64,000 bases of DNA from Bordetella petrii (GCA_017745595.1 WMBV01000005.1:124001-188000), one strand, 5' to 3'. Counted from the first letter of the stretch, positions 17,037 through 25,277 are shown. The notes: a model not told the origin generated them from the letters alone. Numbers and translations are program-made.

Positions 17037-19478
17037 TCAGGTGGCAGGTTTGGGGGCGTCGGGCGCGTCCGGGTCCTCCACCACCCGATCCAGCTCGTTG
17101 CCCAGCACGTCTTCTCCGGCCGTGCCCTGCTCTTTCGAGAGCCGGCGCCGCATCTGCCCGGCCGCCCGCGCATTGCCGTGCTCGTCGGGCCGGTCGGTCT
17201 GCATGAACACATTGGCCGGCGGCGCATAGCCGTTCTTGTCTTGCCCGAAGTACAGCACGGTGTGCGGGTACGGCAGCTCGATGCCGGCGGCGTTGAAATG
17301 CTTCTTGACCAGCCGGTTGTAGCCGCGCTGAACAGCCCATTGCATGCCCGGCGTGGTCTTGATCAGCACGCGGATGGTCACGCCCTTCTCGCTGAGCGCG
17401 GTGACGCCGGGAATGCTGATCTCTTCCAGCACCTCGGGCGCCAGCAGTTCGTCCTGCATCAGCTCTTCGAAGGCATAGCGCAGGTGCTGGATCGCGTCGT
17501 CGACGCTTTCGCGATGCGCGATGGTGTATTCCCCCAGGTGGTAAGAGAAATCGCGCATGTGGTTGGACACGACATCCACCGAGGAAAACGGGATCAGGTG
17601 ATAGCCGCCGTCGAGCGTGCGTATGCCCACCGAGCGGATGGTGATTTTCTCGACCGTGCCGAAGATGCCGGCCACCTGTACCACGTCGTTCTGGTTCATG
17701 CCGTTTTCCAGCTGGATGAAGACACCGGTAATGATGTCCTGCACCAGCTTCTGCGAGCCGAAACCGATGGCCAGCCCCACCACCCCGGCCCCGGCGATCA
17801 GCGGGCCGATATCCACGCCGATCTGCGACAGCACCACCAGCACCGTCAGAGTCACGATGACGATCAGGGCGGCATTGCGGAACAGCGACAACAGCGTGCG
17901 CTCGCGGGCGGTGGGCATGCCGCTGCCTTCGCTGAGACTGAGGCGGTGTTCGATGATGCTGGCGATGACGGTCCAGGCCACCGCCGCGATCAGCAAGATG
18001 ATGGCGACATTGACCACCACGCGCACCGCGGCGGTGCCCGAGTCCGACACCAGCCAGGTCGACAGGTCGAAGACCCGCCAGGCGTCGAGTACGAACAGCG
18101 CCACCACGATGCGGATCAGGACGCCCAGGCCGCGCAGCGCCGCCGGCACGTACGCGTTGACGCGGGCTTCCAGCATGGGCAGCTTGCGGCGCACGTCTTG
18201 CGGCAGCGTGATGCGGCGCGCCAGCACGCCGTGCAGCATGACGATCAGCAAGGCGCCGATGCCCAGCGCCAGCAGGGACTGGATCGTGGCCTGCACCATG
18301 AAGGGCAGCGCCCGTTCGGTGTCGACCTGGCTGACCACCAGCAAGACCGTGAAGTAGCCGATGGCCAGGATGTGCCAGGTGCGCGCCAGCAGCCGCAGCC
18401 AGGTGTCGAAATACGTGGCCGGGCCCTGCGCGGCGCGCTGTTCCAGGCGCTGGCGCAGCACCAGCCGGTTGCTCCAGATGATGCGCACCGCGTACAGGTA
18501 AGTGGCCAGCATGATGACCAGGCCCAGCAGCTCGCCGATGGAAGGCGACAGCAGCGACTTGGCGACGGGCTCGGCCAGCAGCAGGCCGTAGCCGACGGCG
18601 GTGGCGATCCGGCCCAGGCGGTCGTTCCAGTAGCGGGCCACGTCGTCGGCCATGGTGAACAGCCGCAGCATGGGATAGCGCGTGGCAAACACGCCGCGGA
18701 TCAGGGCCTTGGCGATTTCCACGGCGATGAAGGCATTGACGAACAGCGATTGCGCGGTACTGATGACGCCGCGCGGGCTCGAGCCGTACAGCCCCGCCAG
18801 GTAGCCCGCCGTGCCGGCCACCAGCACTATGGCCACGTCGATGGCCAAGGCGCCCAGCATGGCCGCGGCGCGGCGCGCCAGCGCGGACATGGCGGCGCCG
18901 CGCCGCGCCGTGCCGGCGGCCGCGGGCGGCCGGGCCACCCAGCGATCGATGCGCGCGTAGGCGCGCGCCGCGATGGCGCGCAGCACCAGAAAGGCCGCCA
19001 CGGTCGCCACCGCCACCATGACCAGCCCCAGCAGCGCCGCCACCAGGGCCTCGCGCTGCTGCGCCGGCATGCCGCCGCTGGCCAGCGCGCTGAGTTCGTC
19101 GACCGCGCGGCCGGCGTGCGTGGCCATGGCGGCCAGGAATAATTGGGTACCCCGCGCGATGCGGGTGGGAAGCGAGGGATTCTTATCGGCCGCGTCGCCC
19201 GCCGGCGCGGCGGCCGGGCCGGCGTCGGGCGCCTGATCGCGCAGCCGGTCGATGAGCTGCTGGCGCGTGGCGGGATCGTCGAGCAGGTCCGCCAGGCGGG
19301 CCGGGGTCAGTTCGGCAGCGGCCGGGGCGGCCGCCTCGGCCGGCGGCGCCGCGGGCGCGGCGGCGGCGTAGGCCGCATTGCCCAGCAGCAACACCAGCAA
19401 GCACAGCATCGCGCAGCACGCCTTCCTGGCCCAGGGAACCGCCGACCACGCGCGTGGCAGTGCGGATTCGAGATACAT
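17037..19478 (-). CDS. Large mechanosensitive ion channel (MscS family)
   Basis: This 813-residue inner-membrane protein has a signal-like N-terminus (CCAMLCLLVLLLGNAAYAAA), a ~130-residue Ala/Pro-rich periplasmic region, and about ten hydrophobic helices. The MscS core follows (pore helix AGAGVVGLAIGFGSQKLVQD and then the MscS beta domain FGTVEKITIRSVGIRTLDG, ~residues 570-640), with a cytoplasmic alpha/beta tail. The size and layout are those of the extended MscM-type channels that relieve hypo-osmotic stress. The frame stays open upstream to 19622, but ATG 19478 gives the exported N-terminus. It stands alone between the copper genes and repeat cluster D. Confidence 0.9.
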   Translation of the reverse strand: MYLESALPRAWSAVPWARKACCAMLCLLVLLLGNAAYAAAAPAAPPAEAAAPAAAELTPARLADLLDDPATRQQLIDRLRDQAPDAGPAAAPAGDAADKNPSLPTRIARGTQLFLAAMATHAGRAVDELSALASGGMPAQQREALVAALLGLVMVAVATVAAFLVLRAIAARAYARIDRWVARPPAAAGTARRGAAMSALARRAAAMLGALAIDVAIVLVAGTAGYLAGLYGSSPRGVISTAQSLFVNAFIAVEIAKALIRGVFATRYPMLRLFTMADDVARYWNDRLGRIATAVGYGLLLAEPVAKSLLSPSIGELLGLVIMLATYLYAVRIIWSNRLVLRQRLEQRAAQGPATYFDTWLRLLARTWHILAIGYFTVLLVVSQVDTERALPFMVQATIQSLLALGIGALLIVMLHGVLARRITLPQDVRRKLPMLEARVNAYVPAALRGLGVLIRIVVALFVLDAWRVFDLSTWLVSDSGTAAVRVVVNVAIILLIAAVAWTVIASIIEHRLSLSEGSGMPTARERTLLSLFRNAALIVIVTLTVLVVLSQIGVDIGPLIAGAGVVGLAIGFGSQKLVQDIITGVFIQLENGMNQNDVVQVAGIFGTVEKITIRSVGIRTLDGGYHLIPFSSVDVVSNHMRDFSYHLGEYTIAHRESVDDAIQHLRYAFEELMQDELLAPEVLEEISIPGVTALSEKGVTIRVLIKTTPGMQWAVQRGYNRLVKKHFNAAGIELPYPHTVLYFGQDKNGYAPPANVFMQTDRPDEHGNARAAGQMRRRLSKEQGTAGEDVLGNELDRVVEDPDAPDAPKPAT

Positions 19479-19672
19479 GCCTAGGGGTCTGGTGTCGCGT
19501 GCTTGCCGTGCCAAGTGGCGGCCTCCGGGAATGGGCGGCCACTGATGCGCGGGCCGCGGCAACGCGGCGCCCCACTGAGGGGGAGCCCTTGCCATGATAA
19601 AGCCCGCCGCCGGCCGCGCCAAACCGGCAAGGCCGGCGGCCGGGCGGGCCAGGGCCGGCCGGGTGTAGTACA

Positions 19673-19755
19673 GGTGTCTGACTCCCGCGGGGTGTCAGAC
19701 ACCGAGGAATCAAGTGTGCACATCGGTGCCAGGCACCCTGCGGGAGCCTGACACC
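19673..19755. repeat. Palindromic repeat cluster D (inverted pair)
   Basis: Elements 19673-19703 (canonical arms) and 19725-19755 (variant arms GGTGCCAGGC / GCCTGACACC, one mismatch) face each other across a 21-base spacer. They lie between the TerC-family stop and the MscS-type start, both on the minus strand. Confidence 0.87.
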
Positions 19756-19765
19756 TGGCCTGGGA

Positions 19766-20494
19766 TCAGGCGTCCTGGCGGCTGATCTGCGGGGCCGGGG
19801 CGGCGGCTTTCTTGCGCGCGGCCAGCCAGCGGCCCAGGCCCACCACCAGCAAGGCGCCCAGCACTTCGGCGGCGATCTTCATCGCGCCGGACACTTCGCC
19901 CACGCGGTCGACGATGACCACATCGGTGACCAGCATGCCGCCCGCGATCCAGCCCAGCAGCGCGGCGCCGAAGGTAACCACCAGCGGGTAGCGGTCGATG
20001 AGCTTGAGCACCAGCGTGCTGCCCCAGATGATGATGGGCACGCTGACCACCAGGCCGAAGACGACCAGGCCGATCTGGTGAGACGGGTCGGCGGTTTGCG
20101 CGGCGCCGGCGATGGCGATGACGTTATCCAGGCTCATCACGAAGTCGGCCACGATGATGGTCTTGACCGCGGCCCATATCGAGGCTCCGCCCTTGATGTT
20201 GCCGTGCGCGTCTTCTTCCGGAATCAGCAGCTTGACGCCCACCCACAACAGCAACAGCGCGCCGATGATTTTCAGGTAGGGAATGGTCAGCAAGGTCAGG
20301 GCGAATGCGATCAGCACCACGCGCAGGCCGATGGCGCCCGCGGTGCCCCACAGGATGCCCTGCATGCGTTGCTTGGCCGGCAGGTTGCGGCAGGCCAGCG
20401 CGATGACTACCGCGTTGTCGCCGCCCAGCAGGATGTCGATAAGAATGATCTGGAACACGGCGGCCCAACTGAGGGTCTGCAAAAACTCAAGCAT
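19766..20494 (-). CDS. TerC/YjbE family integral membrane protein
   Basis: This 242-residue protein has seven to eight hydrophobic helices and the two internal acidic motifs of the TerC superfamily: DILLGGDNAVVIAL (~residues 19-32) and DFVMSLDNVIAIAG (~115-128). These Asp-Asn pairs are thought to coordinate metal. Members of the YjbE/YkoY branch take part in manganese or other cation efflux and help metallate exported enzymes. Monocistronic, flanked on both sides by repeat clusters D and E. The leader has a 7-bp hairpin, but no recognisable yybP-ykoY riboswitch. Confidence 0.9.
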   Translation of the reverse strand: MLEFLQTLSWAAVFQIILIDILLGGDNAVVIALACRNLPAKQRMQGILWGTAGAIGLRVVLIAFALTLLTIPYLKIIGALLLLWVGVKLLIPEEDAHGNIKGGASIWAAVKTIIVADFVMSLDNVIAIAGAAQTADPSHQIGLVVFGLVVSVPIIIWGSTLVLKLIDRYPLVVTFGAALLGWIAGGMLVTDVVIVDRVGEVSGAMKIAAEVLGALLVVGLGRWLAARKKAAAPAPQISRQDA

Positions 20495-20558
20495 GCAATC
20501 TCCGAGTGAATAAGTACGCTAAATACGCGAAGGCTATGTTTTAGCATTTCTTACAACA

Positions 20559-20578
20559 AGCTGAACAGCCTTTCAGCT
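20559..20578 (-). other. Stem-loop in the TerC gene leader
   Basis: AGCTGAA (20559-20565) pairs with TTCAGCT (20572-20578) around a 6-base loop, 65 bases upstream of the TerC start. It is not followed by a T-run in either direction, so it is not a simple terminator. It could be part of a leader regulatory structure. Confidence 0.4.
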
Positions 20579-20673
20579 GGGGGGTCGGGCCCTGGTTGGT
20601 GCAAATCTGCCCGCCAATCACCATAACTCCATGATTTAAATGAATAAATTTCATTCCGGCGGCAATATGACAA

Positions 20674-20756
20674 GGTGTCAGGCTCCCGTAGGGTGCCTGA
20701 CACCGCCGCGTGCGTGCGGCCCAGCGGTGTCTGACACCCTTCGGGAGTCAGACACC
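20674..20756. repeat. Palindromic repeat cluster E (inverted pair)
   Basis: Elements 20674-20704 (variant AGGC/GCCT arms) and 20726-20756 (canonical) are separated by 21 bases. This is the only cluster between divergent genes. It ends 37 bases upstream of the candidate sigma54 site at 20793. Confidence 0.87.
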
Positions 20757-20792
20757 TTTTTCCCTTTTCCCAGCGCTTCGGAACGCGGCTTC

Positions 20793-20808
20793 AGGCACGC
20801 GGCGTGCG
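20793..20808 (+). promoter_or_regulatory. Candidate sigma54 promoter, DUF3182 operon
   Basis: AGGCACG-CGGC-GTGCG keeps the GG-N10-GC core of sigma54 -24/-12 promoters; the first T of TTGC is G. The site ends 36 bases before the DUF3182 start. Confidence 0.5.
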
Positions 20809-20843
20809 TGGGTGAGCCGTCGCTGACTTCCTGAGGCCCGCCC

Positions 20844-21989
20844 ATGCCGACCCTGTCCGCCAGCCCGCTCGCCCCCCGCCCCGACCTGGTCGTGGCATAT
20901 CCGCGCCGCCTGGGCGCCACCGCGCACGACACCGCCACCCACCGCGCCCTGGCCGGCAAGCTGGCCCATCTGCTGGGATGCCCGTGCGCCGCCGATTACG
21001 AACCCGCGCAACAGCCACGCGGCGCGGCCGGCGGCAAGATCTATTACGTGCCCGCCATCACCTTGGGCACCCCCGCCGCCGCGCGCCTGGGCATCCAGGC
21101 CGAATCCGACCTGTACGGCGGCGTCGTTCCTTACGAATTCGTGGCCACCAAGGCCATTACGCATCCCATGCTCGACGACGCGCGCGCGGCGCCGCCGCCG
21201 GGCTGGGCGCCAGGGCTGGGCGCGCGCCTGCGCGATGCCGTGCTGGCCGGCTACACCGTGTTCTCGACGGAAGACGCCCTGCGCGCGGGCACCCTGCTGC
21301 TGCGCGACGGGGCCTTGCGCATCAAGCCGGTACAGGCCACGGCGGGCCGCGGACAGGTCAAGGTGAGCGACGCCGCGGGCCTGCGCGAGGCCTTGCGCGC
21401 CCAGGACGAGACCGAGATGGCGCAGTGCGGACTGGTGCTGGAAGAGCATCTGGACGAGGTCGTCACGTATAGCGTGGGCACCGTGCGGCTGCCCGGCATG
21501 TCGGCCAGCTACGTCGGCACGCAGCGCCTGACGCGCGACAACGAGGGCAACGCCGTCTATGGCGGGTCGGACATGCTGTTCGTGCGGGGCGACTTCGACG
21601 CGCTGTCGGCCCAGCATTGGCCCGCGGCCTTGCAGCACGCCATCGAACTGGCCCGGCGCTACGACGCCGTGGTGCAGGAATGCTATGCGGGCTTTTACGC
21701 CTCGCGCCGCAATTACGACGTGGCCGAAGGCCTGGGCGCGGCGGGTGACTGCCGGCGCGGCGTGCTGGAACAATCGTGGCGCGCCGGCGGCGCCAGCATG
21801 GCCGAGGCGTGCGCGCTGGAGGCATTCCGCGACGATCCCGCCCGCCAGCGCGTGCGCGCGCGCACCACCGAAACCTACGGCGGCGACGATACGCGGCCGC
21901 CCGAGGCCACCATCGTCTACGACGACGAAGATCCGCAGGTGGGCCAGATCAGCAAATCCGCAGGAGTCGTACAACATGGCGACACATAG
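20844..21989 (+). CDS. DUF3182 family protein, ATP-grasp-like
   Basis: This 381-residue protein belongs to DUF3182, a family found mainly in Betaproteobacteria. An ATP-grasp resemblance is visible: a lysine-containing strand (GALRIKPVQATAGRGQVKV, ~residues 155-173, with the glycine-rich loop) and a later acidic segment (GLVLEEHLDEVVTYSVGTVRL, ~195-215), as in enzymes that couple ATP hydrolysis to carboxylate-amine ligation. The C-terminal third holds RRNYDVAEG. The substrate is unknown. The stop overlaps the next ORF by 14 bases; with the hydrolase and CinA-like genes it forms a three-gene unit preceded by a sigma54-like site. Confidence 0.8.
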   Translation: MPTLSASPLAPRPDLVVAYPRRLGATAHDTATHRALAGKLAHLLGCPCAADYEPAQQPRGAAGGKIYYVPAITLGTPAAARLGIQAESDLYGGVVPYEFVATKAITHPMLDDARAAPPPGWAPGLGARLRDAVLAGYTVFSTEDALRAGTLLLRDGALRIKPVQATAGRGQVKVSDAAGLREALRAQDETEMAQCGLVLEEHLDEVVTYSVGTVRLPGMSASYVGTQRLTRDNEGNAVYGGSDMLFVRGDFDALSAQHWPAALQHAIELARRYDAVVQECYAGFYASRRNYDVAEGLGAAGDCRRGVLEQSWRAGGASMAEACALEAFRDDPARQRVRARTTETYGGDDTRPPEATIVYDDEDPQVGQISKSAGVVQHGDT

Positions 21990-22734
21990 CCAATCCGTAT
22001 CCATCGCCGTCCACGGACAGGAGCTGTCGGGCACTTTTTTGTCGCCGGAAACCCGGATTCCCGGCGTGCTGTTCATCCACGGCTGGGGCGGCAGCCAGAA
22101 GTTCGACCTGGTGCGCGCCCGCGGCATCGCCGGGCTGGGCTGCGTGTGCCTGACCTTCGACCTGCGCGGCCACGCCGCCACCGAAGCGCAGCAGTCGCGC
22201 GTCTCGCGCGACGACAATCTGCGCGACGCCGTGGCGGCCTACGACCAATTGCTGAGCCATCCGTCGATCGACAGCGACGCGATCGCGGTGGTGGGCAGCA
22301 GCTATGGCGGCTACCTGGCGGCCATCCTGTCGACCTTGCGGCCGGTGCGCTGGCTGGCGCTGCATGTGCCCGCGCTGTATCGCGACGAGGAATGGGAAAG
22401 CCCCAAGGGTTCGCTCAGCCGCGACATCCTGGCGGCCTACCGCCTGACGCGGGTCGGGCCGGACGAGAACCGCGCGCTGGCCGCCTGCGAAGCCTTTACC
22501 GGCGACGTGCTGATCGTCGAGGCCGAACACGACACCTTTATTCCTCATTCCACCATCATGAATTACCGCTCGTCGTTCTTGCACGCGCATTCGCTGACCC
22601 ACCGCATCGTCGATGGCGCCGACCATGCGCTGACCGACAAGGTCGCGCAGCGCGCCTATACGTCGATCTTGCTGAACTGGGCCACCGAAATGATCGTGGG
22701 CGCCCGGGCCGGCGGCGAAACCATCGAGCGCTAG
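21976..22734 (+). CDS. Alpha/beta hydrolase
   Basis: This 252-residue cytoplasmic hydrolase has an alpha/beta fold. The oxyanion-hole HG is in VLFIHGWGGSQ (~residues 29-39), the nucleophile elbow G-S-S-Y-G-G (~100-105) supplies the catalytic Ser, the acid is probably the Asp in EAEHDTFIPH, and the His lies in DGADHALTD near the C-terminus. It resembles dienelactone-hydrolase/S9-peptidase-like esterases. It starts inside the DUF3182 coding end (14-base overlap), so the products are probably made together. The substrate is unknown. Confidence 0.88.
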   Translation: MATHSQSVSIAVHGQELSGTFLSPETRIPGVLFIHGWGGSQKFDLVRARGIAGLGCVCLTFDLRGHAATEAQQSRVSRDDNLRDAVAAYDQLLSHPSIDSDAIAVVGSSYGGYLAAILSTLRPVRWLALHVPALYRDEEWESPKGSLSRDILAAYRLTRVGPDENRALAACEAFTGDVLIVEAEHDTFIPHSTIMNYRSSFLHAHSLTHRIVDGADHALTDKVAQRAYTSILLNWATEMIVGARAGGETIER

Positions 22735-22741
22735 CGGCGCC

Positions 22742-22757
22742 AGGCACGCCGTTTGCA
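22742..22757 (+). promoter_or_regulatory. Candidate sigma54 promoter, CinA-like gene
   Basis: AGGCACG-CCGT-TTGCA is one base from the sigma54 consensus TGGCACG-N4-TTGCA. It begins 7 bases after the hydrolase stop and ends 35 bases before the CinA start. Confidence 0.65.
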
Positions 22758-22791
22758 GGACACCTGCCGTCGCAATCGGGAAACGGGCCTC

Positions 22792-23499
22792 ATGAACGAA
22801 ATCGAGCGCGTGGCGCGCTTCATGTCCGAACATTCGCTGGTACTCGTAACCGCAGAGTCGTGCACGGCCGGCCTGATCGCGGCCACGCTCGCCGATGTGC
22901 CGGGCGCGGGCAGCCTGCTGGACTGCGCTTTCGTGACCTATGCGCCGGACGCCAAGATGCGCTGCCTGGGGCTCGATGCCGGGCTGCTGCGGCGCTACAA
23001 CCTGACCAGCGAGCCGGTCGCGCGCGCGATGGCGCTGGGCGCCAGCCGCCATAGCCCGGCGTCGGTGGCCATCGCCAATACGGGCGTGAGCGACGATACC
23101 GATGACGACATCGCGCCGGGCACGCAGTGTTATGCCTGGCTGTTCCGCGCCGGCGCCGCCGATGCGAAGCCCGTGGTCTATACCGAAACACGGGTGTTTT
23201 CCGGCGGCCGCAACGCGATCCGGCTGGCCAGCGCCCGCTATGCCCTGGCCCGCTTACCGCATTACCACCAGGCCTGGCAGGCCGGCGAACCGCCGGCCCC
23301 GGTGCTGTCAACTCAGGAGCCCACCATGAAATCGACTCCCCGCCCCACCCCCACCGCCGACGATACGCCGCGCGAAGCGCAGAAAAGCCACGGCGACGCG
23401 CAGAACCGTTCGAAAAAAGACGGCCACGCCACTCAGGTCGGCTCGGGCCAGGACCAGCAAAGCCAGCGCAATCGCGGCGCCGGCGCGCGGCGCTCGTGA
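22792..23499 (+). CDS. CinA C-terminal domain protein with a basic tail
   Basis: Residues 1 to ~165 form a CinA C-terminal (PncC, nicotinamide-nucleotide amidase-like) domain. Visible are TAESCTAGL (~residues 21-29, the active-site Ser/Thr loop), FVTYAPDAKMRCLG, VARAMALGA and ATETR-like YTETRVFSGGRNAIR. PncC deamidates NMN to NaMN; here the activity is inferred. Residues ~179-235 are hydrophilic, low complexity and basic, and begin with Met preceded by a good Shine-Dalgarno, so they may also be made as a separate product. The true start is ATG 22792; the open frame upstream crosses the sigma54-like site. Convergent with the PfpI gene across cluster F. Confidence 0.85.
   Translation: MNEIERVARFMSEHSLVLVTAESCTAGLIAATLADVPGAGSLLDCAFVTYAPDAKMRCLGLDAGLLRRYNLTSEPVARAMALGASRHSPASVAIANTGVSDDTDDDIAPGTQCYAWLFRAGAADAKPVVYTETRVFSGGRNAIRLASARYALARLPHYHQAWQAGEPPAPVLSTQEPTMKSTPRPTPTADDTPREAQKSHGDAQNRSKKDGHATQVGSGQDQQSQRNRGAGARRS
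23326..23499 (+). CDS. Possible internal small basic protein (57 aa), in frame with CinA
   Basis: An in-frame ATG at 23326 is preceded by AGGAG at 7-base spacing, a stronger ribosome site than that of the parent ORF. The 57-residue product is Lys/Arg/Gln/Ser-rich and disordered-looking (EAQKSHGDAQNRSKKDGHATQVGSG begins ~20 residues in), resembling the small hydrophilic stress proteins common in this kind of region. Either the CinA gene lost its stop and fused to a formerly separate small gene, or both products are made. Confidence 0.45.
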   Translation: MKSTPRPTPTADDTPREAQKSHGDAQNRSKKDGHATQVGSGQDQQSQRNRGAGARRS

Positions 23500-23527
23500 G
23501 GCGCTGCGCCGGTGCGGGTCCGATCCA

Positions 23528-23636
23528 GGTGTCTGACGGTGTCCAGGTGTCTGACTCCCGCAGGGTGTCAGACACCGAAGCGTATGCGCAGCCTCTGTCC
23601 ACGCCGGTGTCTGACACCCTGCGGGAGTCAGACACC
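23528..23636. repeat. Palindromic repeat cluster F (inverted pair plus half)
   Basis: A truncated half element at 23528-23541 precedes 23546-23576 (canonical) and 23606-23636 (canonical, reverse complement orientation), with a 29-base spacer. They lie between the convergent CinA and PfpI genes. Confidence 0.88.
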
Positions 23637-23659
23637 TGAACAGTGCCTGGGTATCCGCG

Positions 23660-24205
23660 CTACCGGCTGGCCTGGATGACGCGCAGCATCTCGCGATTGA
23701 AGGCGGGGATGTCGTCGGGCTTGCGGCTGCTGACCAGCTTGCCGTCGACCACGACTTCCTGGTCGACCCATTGCGCGCCCGCGTTGCGCAAGTCGTCTTG
23801 CAGCGAGGGCCAGCTGGTCAGCGTGCGGCCCTTCACCAGGCCGGCCGAGACCAGCAGCCAGGGCCCGTGGCAGATCACGGCGATGGGCTTGTCTTGCTGG
23901 TGCATGGCCTGCACGAACTCGCGGGCCTTGGGATGCATGCGGATCTCGTCGGCGTTGACGACGCCGCCCGGCAGCAACACCGCATCGAACTCGGCCGGCA
24001 GGGCTTCGGCGAACGTCAGGTCGACCTCGAAGCGGTCGCCCTTCTGGTCATGATGCATGCCCTGTACCGGTTCGCGCCTGGCCGAGACCAGCACCGCGCG
24101 CGCGCCCTGGCCGGCCAGCGCATCGCGCGGCCCGGTCAGTTCGACCTGCTCGAAACCGTCTACCACCAGCATGGCGACGTTGACGTCTTTCAAGGAGCCT
24201 TCCAT
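23660..24205 (-). CDS. DJ-1/PfpI family protein
   Basis: This 181-residue cytoplasmic DJ-1/PfpI protein (protease/deglycase-like, YhbO/PfpI branch) has its nucleophile Cys in AVICHGPWLL (~residue 107) with the following His. Acidic partner E is in GFEQVELTGPRDAL (~residue 20), and LLPGGVVNADEIR is the typical pre-nucleophile loop. Homologues protect against oxidative and carbonyl stress. GGAGG lies 7 bases before ATG 24205. It is divergent from the topoisomerase gene, with overlapping 5' ends. A sigma54-like site lies 42 bases upstream, inside the topoisomerase coding region. Confidence 0.92.
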   Translation of the reverse strand: MEGSLKDVNVAMLVVDGFEQVELTGPRDALAGQGARAVLVSARREPVQGMHHDQKGDRFEVDLTFAEALPAEFDAVLLPGGVVNADEIRMHPKAREFVQAMHQQDKPIAVICHGPWLLVSAGLVKGRTLTSWPSLQDDLRNAGAQWVDQEVVVDGKLVSSRKPDDIPAFNREMLRVIQASR

Positions 24206-25277
24206 AGATACCTCCGTTTCCAGTGAAGCCAAGTCCTCTCGCGGGCAGCAACCCGTGTACCCGGCCGCGCGGGACACCGGCCTGGTGTATGTGGACGATG
24301 CCCGGCCCGGCTTTACGCGCATGCGTACCCGGTCGGGCAAATTCCGCTACCTGGACACGCAGGGCCGGCCGATCGATGATCCCGCCGTCACCCGGCGCAT
24401 CGATGCGCTGGCCATTCCGCCCGCCTATACCGATGTGTGGATCTGTCCGTCGCCCAGCGGCCATCTGCAGGCCACCGGCCGCGATGCGCGCGGCCGCAAG
24501 CAATACCGCTACCACCCCGACTGGACGGCCGTGCGCGATGCCAGCAAGTACGACCAGTTGCTGGACTTCGCGGCCAGCCTGCCCCGCATCCGCCGCCGGG
24601 TGGCGCGCGATATGCAGTTGCGCGCGCTGTCGCAGGACAAGGTGCTGGCGGTACTGGTGCGGCTGCTCGAAATCACGCTCATCCGCATCGGCACCCGCGA
24701 ATATGCGCGCGCCAATCATTCTTACGGCCTGACCACGCTCAAGCGCCGTCACACCGCCGTGGCGGGCGACCGGCTGCGCCTGCGCTTCATCGGCAAGAGC
24801 GGCGTCGCGCACGACGTCACGGTCAACGACGCGCGCATCGCCCGCACGGTCAAGCGCTGTATGGACCTGCCCGGGCAACAGCTGTTCCATTACCGCGACG
24901 CCGACGGCGAGGCCCGCCCGATCGATTCGGACAGAGTGAACGCCTATCTGAAAGAGGCCGGCGGCGGCGGATTCACCGCCAAGCATTACCGGACCTGGGC
25001 CGGCTCGGTCATGGCCTATGCGCTGCTGCAAGACCAGCCGGCGGCCGACGAAGCGCAGGCCAAGCGCACGGTAGTGCAGGTGGTAAAGCAGGTGGCGGGC
25101 CGCTTGAGCAATACGCCCGCGGTCTGCCGCGCTTGCTATATCCATCCCGCCATCCTCGAGGCCTATTTGCGCGGCGCCCTGCCCGCGCGCGCGCCGGCAC
25201 CGGCCACGCCGCGCGGGTTGAATGCCGACGAGCGGCGCCTGTGGCATTTCTTGCGCGGCTACCGGCCGCCACCTTGA
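24171..25277 (+). CDS. DNA topoisomerase IB (poxvirus type)
   Basis: This 368-residue bacterial type IB topoisomerase relaxes supercoils by a 3'-phosphotyrosine intermediate. N-terminal DNA-clamp sequences are visible: PGFTRMRTRSGKFRYLDTQG and IDALAIPPAYTDVWICPSPSGHLQATG. In the catalytic core, RIGTREYARANHSYGLTTLKRRH, KSGVAHDV and KHYRTWAGSV lead to the nucleophile Tyr in CRACYIHPAILEAY (~residue 322). ATG 24171 overlaps the divergent PfpI start by 35 bases. A GTG at 24255 would remove 28 residues, begin just before the conserved GLVYVDD, and avoid the overlap, so the start is uncertain. Confidence 0.9.
   Translation: MATLTSFKEPSIDTSVSSEAKSSRGQQPVYPAARDTGLVYVDDARPGFTRMRTRSGKFRYLDTQGRPIDDPAVTRRIDALAIPPAYTDVWICPSPSGHLQATGRDARGRKQYRYHPDWTAVRDASKYDQLLDFAASLPRIRRRVARDMQLRALSQDKVLAVLVRLLEITLIRIGTREYARANHSYGLTTLKRRHTAVAGDRLRLRFIGKSGVAHDVTVNDARIARTVKRCMDLPGQQLFHYRDADGEARPIDSDRVNAYLKEAGGGGFTAKHYRTWAGSVMAYALLQDQPAADEAQAKRTVVQVVKQVAGRLSNTPAVCRACYIHPAILEAYLRGALPARAPAPATPRGLNADERRLWHFLRGYRPPP
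24247..24262 (-). promoter_or_regulatory. Candidate sigma54 promoter, PfpI gene
   Basis: On the minus strand GGGTACA-CGGG-TTGCT keeps GG-N10-GC, with T for C in the -24 box (GGTAC). It ends 42 bases before the PfpI start and lies within the annotated 5' end of the topoisomerase gene. Confidence 0.42.

Larger units (their letters stand above)
20495..20843. other. Divergent intergenic region between the TerC and DUF3182 genes
   Basis: This 349-base region contains an AT-rich TerC leader (20495-20645) with a perfect 7-bp hairpin, repeat cluster E (20674-20756), and a candidate sigma54 promoter (20793-20808) facing DUF3182. No gene is seen in it. Confidence 0.6.

Noticed and set aside
20495..20650. 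yybP-ykoY manganese riboswitch upstream of the TerC gene
   Set aside because: TerC-family genes are sometimes preceded by it, but the conserved GGGGAGUAG loop and the matching receptor segments are not present. Only an unassigned 7-bp hairpin is seen.
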